Positions 11,840 to 22,933 of a DNA stretch of 64,000 bases are shown here, one piece after another; the stretch's first letter is position 1; the number at the start of each line of letters is the position of its first letter. This DNA is from Zygnema cylindricum (lineage: Eukaryota; Streptophyta; Zygnematophyceae; Zygnematales; Zygnemataceae). Under the pieces are notes generated by a model, which was not told the origin of the DNA, searched no databases, and saw only the letters and a list, made by a program, of their open reading frames with translations. The stretch lies in NCBI GenBank assembly GCA_037447655.1, contig JBBHKE010001457.1, forward strand, positions 1 through 64,000, written 5' to 3'. A program made the translations under genes and the position numbers.

Positions 11840-13567
11840 AGGGAGATGAACTCGAGGAGATTCCACAAACAATCAGTAATAGTACCAGCTATTGATATGC
11901 CATTCAACGAATTCAATAGGGTGACCCAAAAAAAATATTTTGTCCAGAAATTTAGCCTTGGAAAACTAAATTTCAAACAAAAGAAGTTCGCCTGAGTATC
12001 AAAGACATGACCATATTAGGGGAAAGAGAGACCAACATCTGAATTATAGCGTCACCATTTTTCTATGCAAAAGAATTGTCGACAATAGGTAAGATTACAG
12101 GGGGAGAATTGAGAGAGAGTGTGTGAAAGAGAGAGAGAGAGAGAGAGAGATTGAGAGAGAGATCAACCAGCAGAATATGCAAGCATCAAAGGAATAATGA
12201 TGATTGTTAAAATGTGATATTCCTTGATCAATTTCCTGTTCATAATGCCTAAAAAACTTTGAGATATGGTGGTCAAAACCAAAAGGTTTAGGACATTCAA
12301 AAATAACGGGGTTAAATTTAGGTTTTCAGAGTCTTAGGCCTTGGTTAGGTTTTTGCTAACATGTTTTCTGAAGTTTAACTCCTTTTATCTAATCTGCTTT
12401 TCCACATATCCAATATTTCGATATCTGATTTTTAATTTACAATGTTTAAGTGAAAATGCTTACGTCTACTTCCACCTTCCTCTGTCCAACATTCCAAATA
12501 TTATTTTATTATATATCATACATTATATACTATATAAATTAATTTCCAAATATTCCATCCTCAATTGTTCCAACTTCTCTAGAAGTTTTTCATGTGGGGT
12601 TTCAAGTCAAATGTTCAAATTACTACACCGTAAATTGCTATTACCGTCGAGAAATAATTAGTATGAGGACTGCTTTAGTGTTAATACTTCTAGTTTCAGG
12701 AATTTGCGTTAAGGAAAAAAACAAATATTATTATAAAAACTATTTCGTCTTCCGCGAGCAGAAACAAACCAGGACCAAATTAATGTTATCAATGCTAATA
12801 ATGATGCATGCTGTAGTGTCACATGTCAAAAATCCAATATCCGATATTTTCATGTCCAAGTTCAAACGTCCAATTTCCAACTTTCAGCTATCCGTTTTGT
12901 AGTGTCCCGCTCCCAATTTCTAGAGACCAGTGTCCAATGTCCAATTTTGCAATTTCGAACGTCCATCCAATGTGTGCAACCAATCTCCAATGCCCAGGAT
13001 GTCCAATGACCAATGTCCAATATCCAATTTCCAATGAGTAATATCCAATGACCAATAATCAATGACCAATGTCCAATGTCCAATGTCCAATATCCAATGT
13101 CTAATGTCCAATGTCCAATGTCCAATGTCCAATTTCTTATGTCCAATGTCCACATTTAATGGCCACTAAATGTACAGCTTCCATGTCTCTGATTTCACTC
13201 ACTTGTATTCACATGCGAGCTCGAGCCAGGCCTTCCCAATGTCTTCCATGACCTGTTCCCCACCCCTCCTCCCTCCCCCTCCTCCTTCTCTAACTCCAGC
13301 TGCCTCTCCTTCCCCGACTGTCCGTACATAGTACACTTCCAATACATTAGCTTTGGAAAGGACGAGATTTGGTAGAAGCTGACCGGATCCCGAGGAAGGG
13401 GTTGACTTGAGAAGGGAGAGAGAAGAACCAGTAGGGAGCGGGAGAGGGAGAGAAGTCAGAAGGCCCCGTTCTGTGTCAGTATCAGTTGTACAGTGCGTAA
13501 GGTACGCCGCCGCACAGTTCTCCACACCACTTGGGGTGTGGATGACTTGGAAGGCCGCGAAGCTCAT
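203..13567 (-). CDS. CPSF160: CPSF160 (cleavage and polyadenylation specificity factor, 160 kDa), 5' and middle part
   Basis: Largest subunit of the nuclear complex that recognises the AAUAAA region and directs mRNA 3'-end formation. Coding exons, in transcript order: 13567-13203, 11243-11097, 9980-9827, 9162-8878, 8038-7749, 6607-6406, 5817-5692, 5192-4983, 4027-3905, 2789-2695, 2341-1890 and 1428-203. Each has GT..AG borders, and the phases agree throughout (1225 codons so far). Start chosen at MSFAAFQ, as in plant homologues. Diagnostic stretches are ENCAAAYLTH, LHGNVESLAVLSHRR, YDVYKLVPVPAPIGGVL, FLGSRLGDSLLVQF, AKRLKRS, SGHGKNG, GIWTVHHEG, DPFVLLTMTDGS and CRERLRVHPQ. The homology ends at roughly the middle of the ~1440-aa plant protein, so the C-terminal CPSF_A domain lies left of the window. 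Exon 11 contains a Gly/Glu-rich tandem repeat and exon 12 an acidic Lys/Glu-rich insert that the family lacks. The family assignment is secure; the exact borders are read by eye. Confidence 0.93.
2484..2554 (+). repeat. (GA)n microsatellite
   Basis: GA repeat of about 70 bp in CPSF160 intron 10, upstream of the exon 11 acceptor on the sense strand. Confidence 0.85.
3188..3593. mobile_element. hAT-like miniature inverted-repeat element in CPSF160 intron 9
   Basis: Starts TAGTGTTGCTCAT and ends ATGAGCAACACTA, a perfect 13-bp terminal inverted repeat around 406 bp rich in TATCG words. The TAGTGTTG ends match the three elements at 18.7-21.6 kb that have 8-bp target duplications. Here the flanks are AT-rich and I could not define a clean duplication. 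It has no transposase ORF. Confidence 0.75.
3664..3810 (+). repeat. (GA)n microsatellite
   Basis: Imperfect GA/GAGAA repeat in CPSF160 intron 9; pyrimidine-rich on the sense strand. Confidence 0.85.
4030..4470 (+). repeat. (GGGAGA)n purine tract abutting the exon 9 acceptor
   Basis: About 440 bp of GGAGAG-type repeat. On the CPSF160 sense strand it is an uninterrupted polypyrimidine tract ending directly at the AG before exon 9 (4027). Long ORFs here on either strand are artefacts of the repeat. Confidence 0.9.
5240..5360 (+). repeat. TTTTGGG-type G-rich minisatellite
   Basis: Runs of three to four G separated by T3-T5, in a CPSF160 intron (G-rich on the non-sense strand). The spacing would allow G-quadruplexes. 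The unit is irregular and is not the plant telomere repeat. Confidence 0.7.
5371..5432 (-). pseudogene. Decayed partial copy of the 5' end of CPSF160 exon 8
   Basis: About 60 bp resembles the start of the true exon 8 (5192-4983). Its translation keeps LVNIGP, against SLVNIGP in the real exon, and the adjoining acceptor region (TTTTTACG in place of TTTTTACAG) is also copied. The acceptor AG is lost, so it should not splice. Confidence 0.65.
6618..6790 (+). repeat. (GA)n microsatellite abutting the exon 6 acceptor
   Basis: Over 100 bp of pure GA followed by GAAAGA variants. On the sense strand it forms the polypyrimidine tract about 10 nt before the acceptor of CPSF160 exon 6. Confidence 0.9.
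7121..7748 (-). repeat. Four tandem decayed copies of the 3' end of CPSF160 exon 5 plus its donor site
   Basis: The true exon 5 ends at 7749 with its donor. Downstream in the intron, four related segments lie near 7627-7697, 7447-7531, 7302-7384 and 7127-7205, spaced about 145-180 bp. Each retains the exon tail (sense words such as TTGGATTRCCT and GATTTTGACRG) followed by donor-like sequence and similar intron DNA ending in GATGCATTA-type words. The donor is GTGAG in the nearest copy, GCGAG in the next and ATGAG in the two farthest, so splicing competence is lost stepwise. Confidence 0.8.
8146..8500 (+). repeat. (GGGAGA)n purine tract
   Basis: About 350 bp of GGAGAG/GGGAGC repeats in CPSF160 intron 4, polypyrimidine on the sense strand and upstream of exon 5. 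ORFs in it are low-complexity artefacts. Confidence 0.9.
9165..9250 (+). repeat. (GGGAGA)n tract abutting the exon 4 acceptor
   Basis: On the CPSF160 sense strand it is a CT-rich run leading straight into the CAG acceptor of exon 4 (9162). Confidence 0.85.
9531..9811 (-). repeat. Two tandem decayed copies of the 3' end of CPSF160 exon 3 plus donor
   Basis: The true exon 3 ends at 9827. Two units, about 9531-9654 and 9655-9811, repeat the exon tail (sense CTTCTTAAAGCCG) and downstream intron sequence. The distal copy keeps a GTGAG donor after the tail; the proximal one has CTGAG. Both also share the word CAATTTGAG and a GTAAA tail. Confidence 0.75.
9990..10640. repeat. Degenerate AAGCTTAAATCCAAAA-type minisatellite
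   Basis: About 650 bp of CPSF160 intron 2 built from imperfect short units of the kind AAGCTTAAATC / CAAAAACTT, grading into CCCAAAATT units near 10600. No coding potential. Confidence 0.7.
12905..13155. repeat. (TCCAATG)n minisatellite in CPSF160 intron 1
   Basis: Imperfect heptamer TCCAATG/TCCAATA repeated about 30 times; most regular at 13007-13155. The apparent ORFs of WTLDIGHW repeats on the minus strand are its translation. Confidence 0.85.
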
Positions 13568-14699
13568 TGGTTCCCTCCAAATTTTGCGATTTTTCTCTTT
13601 TTCCCGCCCTTCTTTCCTTTTCTTACTTGTGTTTTCTTTATCTCATCTTCAATACTGCGGCATGTCTTTGCCCTCGGGCCCGCCTCTCTCTCTCTCTCTC
13701 CTCGCCCTATCTTTGGTTTTCCCCTTCCCTCCCGCTATCCCTGGGTGAAACGGATCATGGAAACTAGGGTTTACGGCACAGTACAGTTCAGTACAGTACT
13801 GTAACTGTGCGACACGATTGGAAAGCAAAGATGAACGATACGGTACGGCACGCTGAACGCCCGTACACTATTATAAGGTACGTGCTATAATGTACGAAAG
13901 AATACCGTATGGAAAATTGGAAACACAAAACGTCCATGTTTCGTACGTGTATTTAATCAGAGTGTATTTTACGGATAATCCGAAGGTGACAGCATATTTT
14001 GTACGGTACACGTTTTCAACAAAATGGAACTGCCGTACAATTTCTTACGGTAACTGGAACTGTGGAAGTGTGTCCAAAAAGCCGTACAGGGATGAGATGC
14101 ATGATCATGTACCTGTACAAAACCGACAACCAGGATTAAGAATGTAGTAATGTACCCGTACGTGCTATGAACCTGAATACCCTTCATAGGTCACGTCACT
14201 TTCTCCACATTGACGACAGAAATGTACCCGTACGAAACCGACAAGCAGCATTATTAATGCAATACTGGGTGAGAGAAAACCGTCCTTGTTGTAAATGTAT
14301 CCGTACGAAACCGAACGATTCCTGTTTTTTTGTAAATGAACCTAAAAGTTTGAAACGTTTGAAATTCTGTACGGACTCAGCGCACACTATAGAAAAGGTT
14401 GAAAAAACTGGAAAAACCTGCGGAATTTTCTTGCGGCCACAAGAAAATTTTAGTCGGACGAAATTTCTTCAAGTCGCACTAAATTTCTGTTATCCACTTA
14501 TCCTGGATTTCCGCACTGTAAAAATGATTTCTTGCGATTTCTGTACGAGAAATGTACGCAATATATTAACGATTAACGAAAGCTGAAATTTCAAATTTGA
14601 GTAGTGAGTAAATTGTGCTCCAAAGGCCCAAGAAAACCTCAAAGTACGGTGCGATACTAGGCAAAAAGGTGAAATAAAGTGCCACGTGGTCTTCCAGCC
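13568..14699. promoter_or_regulatory. Divergent intergenic region between CPSF160 and the aldo-keto reductase
   Basis: About 1.1 kb separates the two oppositely transcribed start codons, so both promoters and 5' leaders must lie here. Short GTAC/CGTACG motifs recur throughout. A CT run at 13682-13701 is close to the CPSF160 start. I see no clear TATA box and no other gene. Confidence 0.5.
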
Positions 14700-17600
14700 A
14701 TGGCTTCTCCCGCGCCTTCTATCACTCTCTCCAGCGGCCATAGCTTCCCTCTGGTTGGCTTGGGAGTCTGGAGGGCGGATCCGGGCCGTCTCTCAACACT
14801 AATTAAGGAAGCCATTAAAATCGGATATCGCCATTTTGATTGTGCAGGTGTTTTCCTAATTTAGGGTTTAGCTTGCGTGGCTTATTTTGGCCAACTCCTT
14901 TTTATCAATTAAATTATTTAATGCGATTTTATGATTTTCGGGTAAAGAAAATTCCTGGGTCAGACCGGATTAGAGTTATCGAGTCCCTCCAAAAAAGACA
15001 TCTGTTTTTTTTGTTTTTTTTTGTTTTTTTGGGTCTCTGAGCTTAAAACTGTGTTTATTAAATTAATAATAATAATAATAATAATAATAATGATGAATAT
15101 CACTTCCCAACAATAATTAAATACTCGGTTTTAATCGTCCACTTTTTAGTATCTATATTCTTCTTTTTTTTCTGTTTTTTTTTTATTGTATCTCTCTTTC
15201 CATCTATCCTTTGCTTTTTTTTTGGTTATTTATTCGTCTTTAATGATAGACACTCTTAAAAATAAATTATGGGTTGACCTCATTCATTTTGAAGAAATAA
15301 TGTGAGAAGTCCATAATAATAGTGGTGCGATATTGTTTTTTTTTTTTCAGCCAATAACTCTTAAAAGTTAAAATCCACACAAATAGTGGTGAGATAATAT
15401 TTTTTTTTTCAGCTTACTTCAAATAAGAAATGAGAAGACCACACTAATGGTGGTGAAATAGTAGGCTAACAGTGGGGTTTTTTTTTTTTCTTTAGCCGAC
15501 TACAAGAATGAGGCGGAGGTCGGAGAAGCGCTGGAAACCGCCATTCAGGAAGGCCTCGTGAAGAGAGAAGAACTCTTTATTACCACTAAGGTAGCAGATT
15601 TTGTCCTTTTCTAATGTTTGTCTACTTCCTACATTTGTCTTTTTTCACCTGTCGTTTGTTTGGGCATGTCCTGGCATCAACTTCCTGTTGTCTTTTTCTG
15701 ATGGTTTTTTTTTCAGGAGTAGAGCTAGAAATAACAAGAGGGGAAGAGAGGAAGGGGAGAGAGGGCGGGGGGGGCGGAGAGAGGGCAAGGGGGAGGGAGT
15801 GAGATATAAGTAAAAATAGAGGGAATGGAGAAGAGAGAGAGATTGAGAGAGAGAGAGAGAGAGAGGAGAGAGGGAAGAGAGGGACCATGTAAAATCACTA
15901 CCCTTCAATTCATAGTAAGTTTGCAATCTCATCACAATAATTAACAGTGGTGGAAAATTGATTGTTGAAAACGGGAAATTGGGAAAAACGAAAAAATGGG
16001 AAAATGGGAAAATGGGAACACGAGAAATTGGGATAATGGGAAAATGGGAAAGTGGGCTAAATGGGAAAACGAGAAAACTGGGAAAGGGGACAACAGGGAA
16101 ACGGGGTAACAGGAAAAAGGGATAACGGGAAAAGATTAGGGGAAAACTGGAAAACGGGATTAACAGGATTATCGGGAAAATTGGTAAACTTAAAAACAGA
16201 AAACGGGGAAAATGGGATGCTGGGATAATGAATGCAGCTGTGGACTTCAGATCATGCCCATGTTCGAGAAGCTTGTCTTGATAGTCTCAAAAACCTTCGA
16301 CTCACTTATCTCGATCTTTATCTCGTTCACTTTCCCGTGGCGACCAAACACACAGGTGCGATTCAAATAGAGTTCAATTCAAAGAATTCAAAGTGTGTTT
16401 CTTACTGTTTCTTGTGGTTTCCTTTTCTTTTTGGGGGGGTGGGTCACTTTGGATCATAGAGTTACATAGAGTTCTAGTAATTCAGATTTGTGTGATTTTG
16501 ATAAATGTGTTATTATGTATATTCTAAGATTTTCTAACTTAATTATTAAATTTGAATTGCATCAAATATTTTGGGGGAATTATAACTCCAAATCGATGTA
16601 CTGATAAACCTTGACCGGTACATTGTTTGAAATGCACACTTTCGATGAATGCCCTCAAAACTGTGGAAAACCATGAAAACTCTTAAAGAAACGTTGAAAC
16701 TCTCTAATAAAATAATACTCTCCAAGAAAAAGAACTTTCTAAAGAAAGTGAGGCGGCTCTGATTGTATTGCCAGGTGTTGGAAACACGAGCAGTGCGAAA
16801 GGGGAGGATGGGATACTAGACATTGATGTGACAGTGTCACTTGAAAGCACATGGAGGGGAATGGAAGGTTTAGTTGAGGAAGGTCTTACTCGAAGCATCG
16901 GTATCAGGTGACTTTCTCACCCGCTATTTGATTGTTTTGAGTTATACGATACTATTAAGCTTTTCAAAATATTTTGTTCACATCGTAAATTTGGCAACAA
17001 CTAATCATTATCTTAGTCTTTTTGTCTTTATCTTTATTTTGTTGACGGCGTACACTTTTCAAAGTATACTTAAGTATGGTTATGTGATTGTTTAAATGCA
17101 TCACTAATAGCTTTTTGTCAAATGGTGTAAAATTCCCGAAATGATGTCCAATGATAATTCCCTAAACGTTTCTTTTCTTGTTCCTATTTTTGTTTGGGAT
17201 TATGGCAATTGGCTGCCTTATGAAAAAACTGTTATGTCGCTCTCCCCCTCTCTTCCCTCTCCCTCTCCTTCTCCCTCCCTCTGCCTCTCCCTCTCCCTCT
17301 CCCTCCCCCTCCCCTCCCCCTCCCTGCCCCCCCTCTCCTTCTTATCTTATTTCTAGCAAAGGAGGAACCTACGCACGTTAACGGTTTTGCAAGTTCACTA
17401 TTTTGCGATGTCTCAACCGATTTTTTTCTTTTTCATTTTGTTTATTTTTGACATTAGCAATTACGATATCTACCTTACACGTGACAGTTTGGCGTATTCA
17501 AAAATTAAACCGGCGGTGAATCAAATTGAGACACATCCTTTTTTTCATCGCGACTCCCTAGTAAAATTTTGCCAGAAACATAAAATAGTCGTGACGGCTC

Positions 17601-18345
17601 ACACTCCCCTCGGAGGAGCCGCTGCAAATGTGGAACTTTTTAAATCAAAATCTCCCATTGAAGACCCAATTGTTCTTGTAAGTATTTGGATTCCTCTTTT
17701 TTTTTTCCTTTTTTCGGTTTTGTGGTTTTTTTGGGTTTCGATTTGTTTGCTAGGTTATTTTCCATGATGTAGTCGAAGACGGTCTTCCTCGAAGTAAGAA
17801 AAAAATATCTGAAAAAGAGTTTTTTTTTTTTTTTTTTATCTGCTGTTTGAAAAAGATTGTATTCAGTTACTTGTACGATTTCTTCGATTGTTGGTTATTT
17901 CTAGTTTGCTTTTTTTTTTAGTTTACCTCTAAGTTCATTAGAGTTAAAAGAGTTATTTGAGGCTCTTTTTTATGGCTTTTTGGCTTGTTTAGTCTTGTTT
18001 ACTTTTTTTTACATTTTCTATGTTTTTCCCGGTTTGGCTAACAGTTATGCCTGTTTTTAGGATTTTCCAGAGTTTTTATGGTTTTTTCAATGGTTTCCGT
18101 TCTGTTTTTTACAGGATTTGGCAAAAAAACATGGAAAGACTCCTGCTCAGGTGGTTTTGAGGTGGGGAATTCAAAGAAATACGGTCGTGATTCCAAAATC
18201 GAACAAAGTGGAACGACTTCAAGAAAATTTTGAGCTTTTTGATTTTGAACTCTCCTCCGAGGATATGCAAAAAATTGCAAGTTTGGACGCAAAAGCTCGA
18301 AGTAACAATCCTGCTTCTTTTTGGGGTATCGACCTTTACGCTTGA
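14700..18345 (+). CDS. NADPH-dependent aldose-6-phosphate reductase-like aldo-keto reductase
   Basis: Aldo-keto reductase most like plant sorbitol-6-phosphate dehydrogenase / mannose-6-phosphate reductase, cytosolic enzymes that reduce hexose phosphates to polyol phosphates. Six exons: 14700-14847, 15496-15590, 16238-16355, 16775-16907, 17458-17677 and 18115-18345. All introns are GT..AG and the exons sum to 945 nt (314 aa plus stop), the usual family length. The AKR catalytic tetrad is visible: Asp47 and Tyr52 (FDCAADYKN), Lys81 (TTKLW) and His112 (LVHFP). Family motifs [51 protein letters not shown] and VIPKSNK follow, and the protein ends WGIDLYA. An in-frame ATG lies 21 nt upstream (14679); 14700 fits family N-termini better. 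It is divergent from CPSF160. The substrate is inferred from similarity. Confidence 0.93.
15730..15875 (+). repeat. (GA)n/(GGGA)n tract in aldo-keto reductase intron 2
   Basis: Purine-rich on the sense strand, unlike the pyrimidine tracts in the other two genes. Confidence 0.8.
15958..16226 (+). repeat. (GGGAAAAT)n minisatellite in aldo-keto reductase intron 2
   Basis: Imperfect GGGAAAATG/GGGATAATG/GGAAAACG units for about 270 bp, ending 12 bp before exon 3. It contains no pyrimidine tract, so the exon 3 acceptor (AATGCAG) is unusually weak. Confidence 0.8.
17240..17345 (+). repeat. (CCCTCT)n tract in aldo-keto reductase intron 4
   Basis: Pyrimidine-rich on the sense strand, about 110 bp upstream of the exon 5 acceptor. 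Confidence 0.8.
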
Positions 18346-18721
18346 GAAAAAGAAAAAAACAAAACAAACAAACGAGTGTTAAAAATATGACGTTTCTAAT
18401 GGGAAAGGGTCGGATTCGTGATCAACACATTCGGGTTTGTCGGAAAATTAATCTGTTGGGAAAATGAGGCTTTGTATCTTCGGCGATGTCAATTCCGTTT
18501 TTTTATCTGTCTATAAGTTTTTGTTCATCTTTTTGTCAGATTTGGTCATTTTTTTCTTACTTTTTGTACTTTTGAACATTTTCTGATGATAATTCTTTTT
18601 TGCGGTAATTGAGAATCGTTGATGAGGAATAAGACATAAACCTCCAAATAAGTCAATTTTCGAGCTTTGTGTGCAAGACTAAATGGAGGGGGTTAAGCCA
18701 AAGTAACCCTGTACTTTTTGT

Positions 18722-19115
18722 TAGTGTTGGGTATCGAGGTCCTTTTGCCGATATTCGATATATATTGAATTTCAAGTACCCGATAATCGATATATCGCTT
18801 CTATATATCGAAAACCAAATCATCGTGATATATCGGTGATATATCGCCGATATATCGTATCGCCCATATATTGAACTACAAAAAAAATGAAAATTTTCAT
18901 TTTTTCTTTTTTCAAACCCCCTCCCCCGGGGGGGGGGGGTAGATATCCGTACGATTTTCCGTACTGTGACTGTACGGACACTTATTTTTTGCGATATATA
19001 TCGTGATAATTTATGTTGGTCCCGGTACGATATATCGAGGAATCTGCTCGATCGATATTCGATATATCGAATATCGAAATTATCGCGATATGAATTTACC
19101 CGATACCCAACACTA
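18722..19115. mobile_element. hAT-like MITE with 8-bp target duplication
   Basis: 394-bp element beginning TAGTGTTGGGTATCG and ending CGATACCCAACACTA, flanked on both sides by CTTTTTGT (18714-18721 and 19116-19123). The 8-bp duplication and TAGTGTTG ends are the hAT signature. The interior is dominated by CGATATATCG palindromes and encodes nothing. Confidence 0.88.
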
Positions 19116-19788
19116 CTTTTTGTACTTTTCTTGCCTCGTTTGTTCTTTCATGTTCTACATGTGGTGTGAAATCTGAAATGTTGTTGTACATTTATTACTT
19201 TGTTATGTTTTTGGTGTTTTTGTTGTTATATATTTGTAAAAGGTTTTAGAGGGCAGTTAGTACCACAAAAAACAAATGAAAAGGGAAGAGAAATAACTTG
19301 GAAGCGCACCCATCCTTCAAATGTACGAAAGTATCTGACAAGGTTGTGTGTTTGTGGCCTCTTACTACACTTATACTAAACAGCTTGTATACTGTGAATA
19401 GTACAGGCATTCGCGATTAACCCTAATTTTTTCAAACCTCATGAAATTGCATATTTTTTTTGTTGCTGCTTAATAAAGACATTCACAAACGCCAAAAAAA
19501 TGAGTTTTAAAGCTAAAAGTGCTGAAAAGGCCTAATAAACCAGAAAAACAAAAAACACTTTTAAACCCTTCAAAAACTCTGACACCCTTGGGAATCCTAA
19601 AATTCTCTAAGAAAAAGTCAAAATGCCTGAAAAATCCTGAAAAAGGCCTGAATAAAAGACCCACGACAATATTAGCAGAAGTGCACGTAGCGCAAGAGTA
19701 AAAATGAAAACGAACTTTCTTTCAGTTTCTGCGAGTTTAAAATATTTTTAGGGAATTGATCATGGTAGTGACTATTTTCAGTATTTTG

Positions 19789-21604
19789 TAGTGTTGTGTA
19801 TCGGTAAAAAATTTATCGCGATAACACCGATACCGATAGTTATCGGTTATTGAACGGTCAGAGGTCCCGATATATCGGTCTGAGACCAACAAATTCCATA
19901 TCGGCGATAACATAGAAAAATATAGTATGAATACAATAGTACTTTATAACATACTGTATCATATCATTGATTTTATTTAGCGTGGCATGCCACGCATAAG
20001 AATCTGTTCCGTCTCAGTTTAACTGCGATTTATTACGGGCAACGCAGCACATAAACGTTGGTCGGTTAACTGAACAGAAATTTTACGGCAACATACGGAA
20101 TTGTACCAACAAACTGGTGAACATGGAACGGAAAAAAGACGGCGGACACAAAGTACAACGGACGCAAAATAACATCTCTGCTCGCCGCCGGAATCGAATG
20201 GATGACTTGGAATGAGAAAACACGAGCGGACGGCCGGCGTGAGCGCTGGCATCCCGAAATGGCTCTTTTGGCAGCTTTTGCCAAAAAAGCCGACAGATTG
20301 ACACGAGGCAGGTCCCCAGTGGATCCCAAGGAAGAAAGGGACAAAGCCATGGCGTCGGATGTGAAAGGTACATCGTTTTTACTGGATCCGTACCAGAACC
20401 GTACAGATCTCATGGCGGCTATTATACTTTCTATGCTTGTACAACTGTACAATACAGTGATCTGATTGGTAGACACCTCAGTAGATAAGGGTTGTGATTA
20501 GGGCGCGTCCGAGGAATAACACGTATAGTTGAGTGTACTGGCCGTACATTTATCTGTACGGTCCGTACAGATATCGCCGATAGTTATCGGTGTTGGTGTT
20601 ATCGCCGATAATAACCGATAAATATCGGTTATATATCGGCGATAACACCGATAACGATATATCGTACCAATATATCGATTATTGGCTTCCCGAAAAAAAG
20701 CCCATATCGGTTATCGGCAAATCCTTACCAATACACAACACTAGTGTTGGGTATCGAGGACCACTTGCCGATATTCGATATGTACCGAATTTTAGGTATC
20801 CGATAATCGATATATCGCCCCGATATATCGATTATCGAAATATTGCGATATTTAGTCGATATATTGCCGATATATCGTATCGACAATATATCGAGGCATT
20901 TAAAATGAAAAAAAAATGAAAATTTTCACGTCTCCAAAGTCACTTGCCTTCGGACAAGGTGACCGTAAAATCTTTGCCGAAAAGAAATACGGTTTTTTCC
21001 TGAAAGTCAGCAGAGTGAAGGAGATCTGTGAGGTACATTTGACGCGGTACACTTGCAAAGTACACGTACATAATACGCAAGTACGGATTTACACACGAAA
21101 ATGGTCGGTTCTCAAATCTTTGACGATTTTAGAGATTTGATCGTCAACTTACAAGGAACCACTCAAATCCAAACACGTATGTAAAAACTTGTTTACAGAA
21201 GATACGCGATGTTAATCGAGGCCTCTGTAATACAAAAAGTTTGCTGTCCGTACTATTACAGAGACCTTCTCATGTAACCATACCCCAAATAAGTAATCAT
21301 ATGAATTACATAATTTGTACTTTTTTGTCGGTTACATTTTGCGGCGTCTACCTTTAAGTCACGGAACGAAAATCACGTCGTACAAGGCGTATCAGACAAT
21401 TTGTTTTTTTCGCTAAAATAACATATTATATTAAAATATAAAATATTAAATTTGAAAAAATACTATATCGCGATATATATCGCGATAATTTATGTTGGTC
21501 TCGGTACGATATATCGAAGAGTTTGCTCGATCGATATTCGATATATCGAATATCGAGATTATCGCGATATGAATTTACCCGATACCCAACACTACACAAC
21601 ACTA
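19789..21604. mobile_element. hAT-like element (TAGTGTTGTGTATCGG ends), interrupted by a second hAT-like element
   Basis: Left end TAGTGTTGTGTATCGG at 19789. The right end AATACACAACAC lies at 20741 and its last two bases (TA) at 21603-21604, separated by the nested insertion at 20742-21594. The flanks GTATTTTG (19781-19788) and CTATTTTG (21605-21612) match 7 of 8. Without the insert it is about 955 bp. The interior is rich in TATCGG words; I find no transposase. Confidence 0.8.
20742..21594. mobile_element. hAT-like element nested in the preceding one
   Basis: Starts TAGTGTTGGGTATCGAGG and ends GATACCCAACACTA. It is flanked by a perfect 8-bp duplication CACAACAC (20734-20741 and 21595-21602) taken from the terminal inverted repeat of the host element. 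Its ends match those of the element at 18722, but its middle (about 20940-21450) is different DNA. 853 bp, no transposase. Confidence 0.87.
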
Positions 21605-22807
21605 CTATTTTGCGCACAGTCACTTGCATCACTTTGTGAAAAATTGTACGTTTGAAGTACTCAATGGTACAAGTAAAGTACCGCTGAGCATAAATTTGAC
21701 AGTCAATCGGTTCAACAGCTTTGACTTTCAAAATATTGTTACAACCGCTTAAACTTTTGCCGCGCTTGCGAACATCAACTGTCATTATAAAATTAGCAAT
21801 TCACACGGCCGGCGAAGGTTTGCGGTAACAAAACTGCGGCAACCACATGTAAATAAGTGTTGCGCACAGTCACTTTTTGTCTTTACTTGAGCTCCACGGT
21901 GAGAGCACATGTTGGATTTTAACTTTGGGAGGCGTTCCATCAGACGAAAAGTGAGGTTGTTTACATAAATCTGGACCTCTACGTACTATGCCGTACTTTT
22001 TATTTTGTTTTTATACGCGAACAACATTACAGAGAATCTTGCCAATATTCTCCAAAGGTCTGGGAGGTAACAATGACCGTTGGATGCTTTTTCGCGAAGC
22101 ATTCGCGTCGAAAGTTTCTGTAACTGTGATGTACCTCCTCGAGGTACATCACCATTTACATAAAACATTGAGGCACGACACGCTAGATAATGAACATACG
22201 TGTCAAGGCGGCAACCAACGGAAATCTAAAAATTCGCACATGATATATGTATTCAAAAATCCAACCGAAATGGCGAAATCACAAAAGTAATTTCATAACG
22301 TACTTTCTTTCGTCGCGCTATTCTTGTTACCGGCCATTCACCACACTATTTGTGGAATCTATCATTCGTCACACGAAAAAGCAGAAATTCTAAAAAAATG
22401 AGCTAGCATCTGACAAGCGTTTGCAAAGATTTGTGTTGTACGATGCCCTGGTCCGCACGTACATGGTATGCAAATGAAGATTTCCAGTTGAAGTTGGTCG
22501 GTGTAAAAAATAATTGACGATTTTCAATATACGATCTTATCTTACGTGGTACCACTCATTTCTGATTACAGACCCTGCGCGAAAGAACAACGTTCAAAAT
22601 GTAGCATCCTGTAATGTTGGCCATACAATTACAGAAAATCCTAATGGAACGCCACCCTTAGCCTCATAATTGAAAATTAATCGTCTAAGCGTTACATTGA
22701 ACTTAGACGCAAATTGAACGAAACCTCTCAAAACTGAAGTACACCGCGAATAGTAATTAGCGTTATGTACGCTTCGTCGCCCCATATTTTGACTCTATCA
22801 CCCTAAA

Positions 22808-22933
22808 TAGAGTACATAGTTCTAAATTATTCTTTACATTATTTAAGGTACTTTTGGAATCAACGTTAACTAGAGTACATAGTTCTAAATTATTCTTTAC
22901 ATTATTTAAGGTACTTTTGGAATCAACGTTAAC
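22808..22933. repeat. Perfect 63-bp tandem duplication
   Basis: Two identical adjacent 63-bp units (22808-22870 and 22871-22933), each beginning TAGAGTACATAG and ending CAACGTTAAC. They lie in repeat-derived intergenic DNA. Confidence 0.95.

Noticed and set aside
12905-13155. Possible CRISPR-like array from regularly spaced TCCAATG words
   Set aside because: The units are contiguous heptamers without unique spacers, in an intron of a eukaryotic gene: a minisatellite.
13745-14665. Possible TIR element between CPSF160 and the aldo-keto reductase (ACTAGGGTTTACGG to GATACTAGG)
   Set aside because: The candidate ends pair poorly and no target duplication is visible; only GTAC-rich intergenic DNA can be supported.
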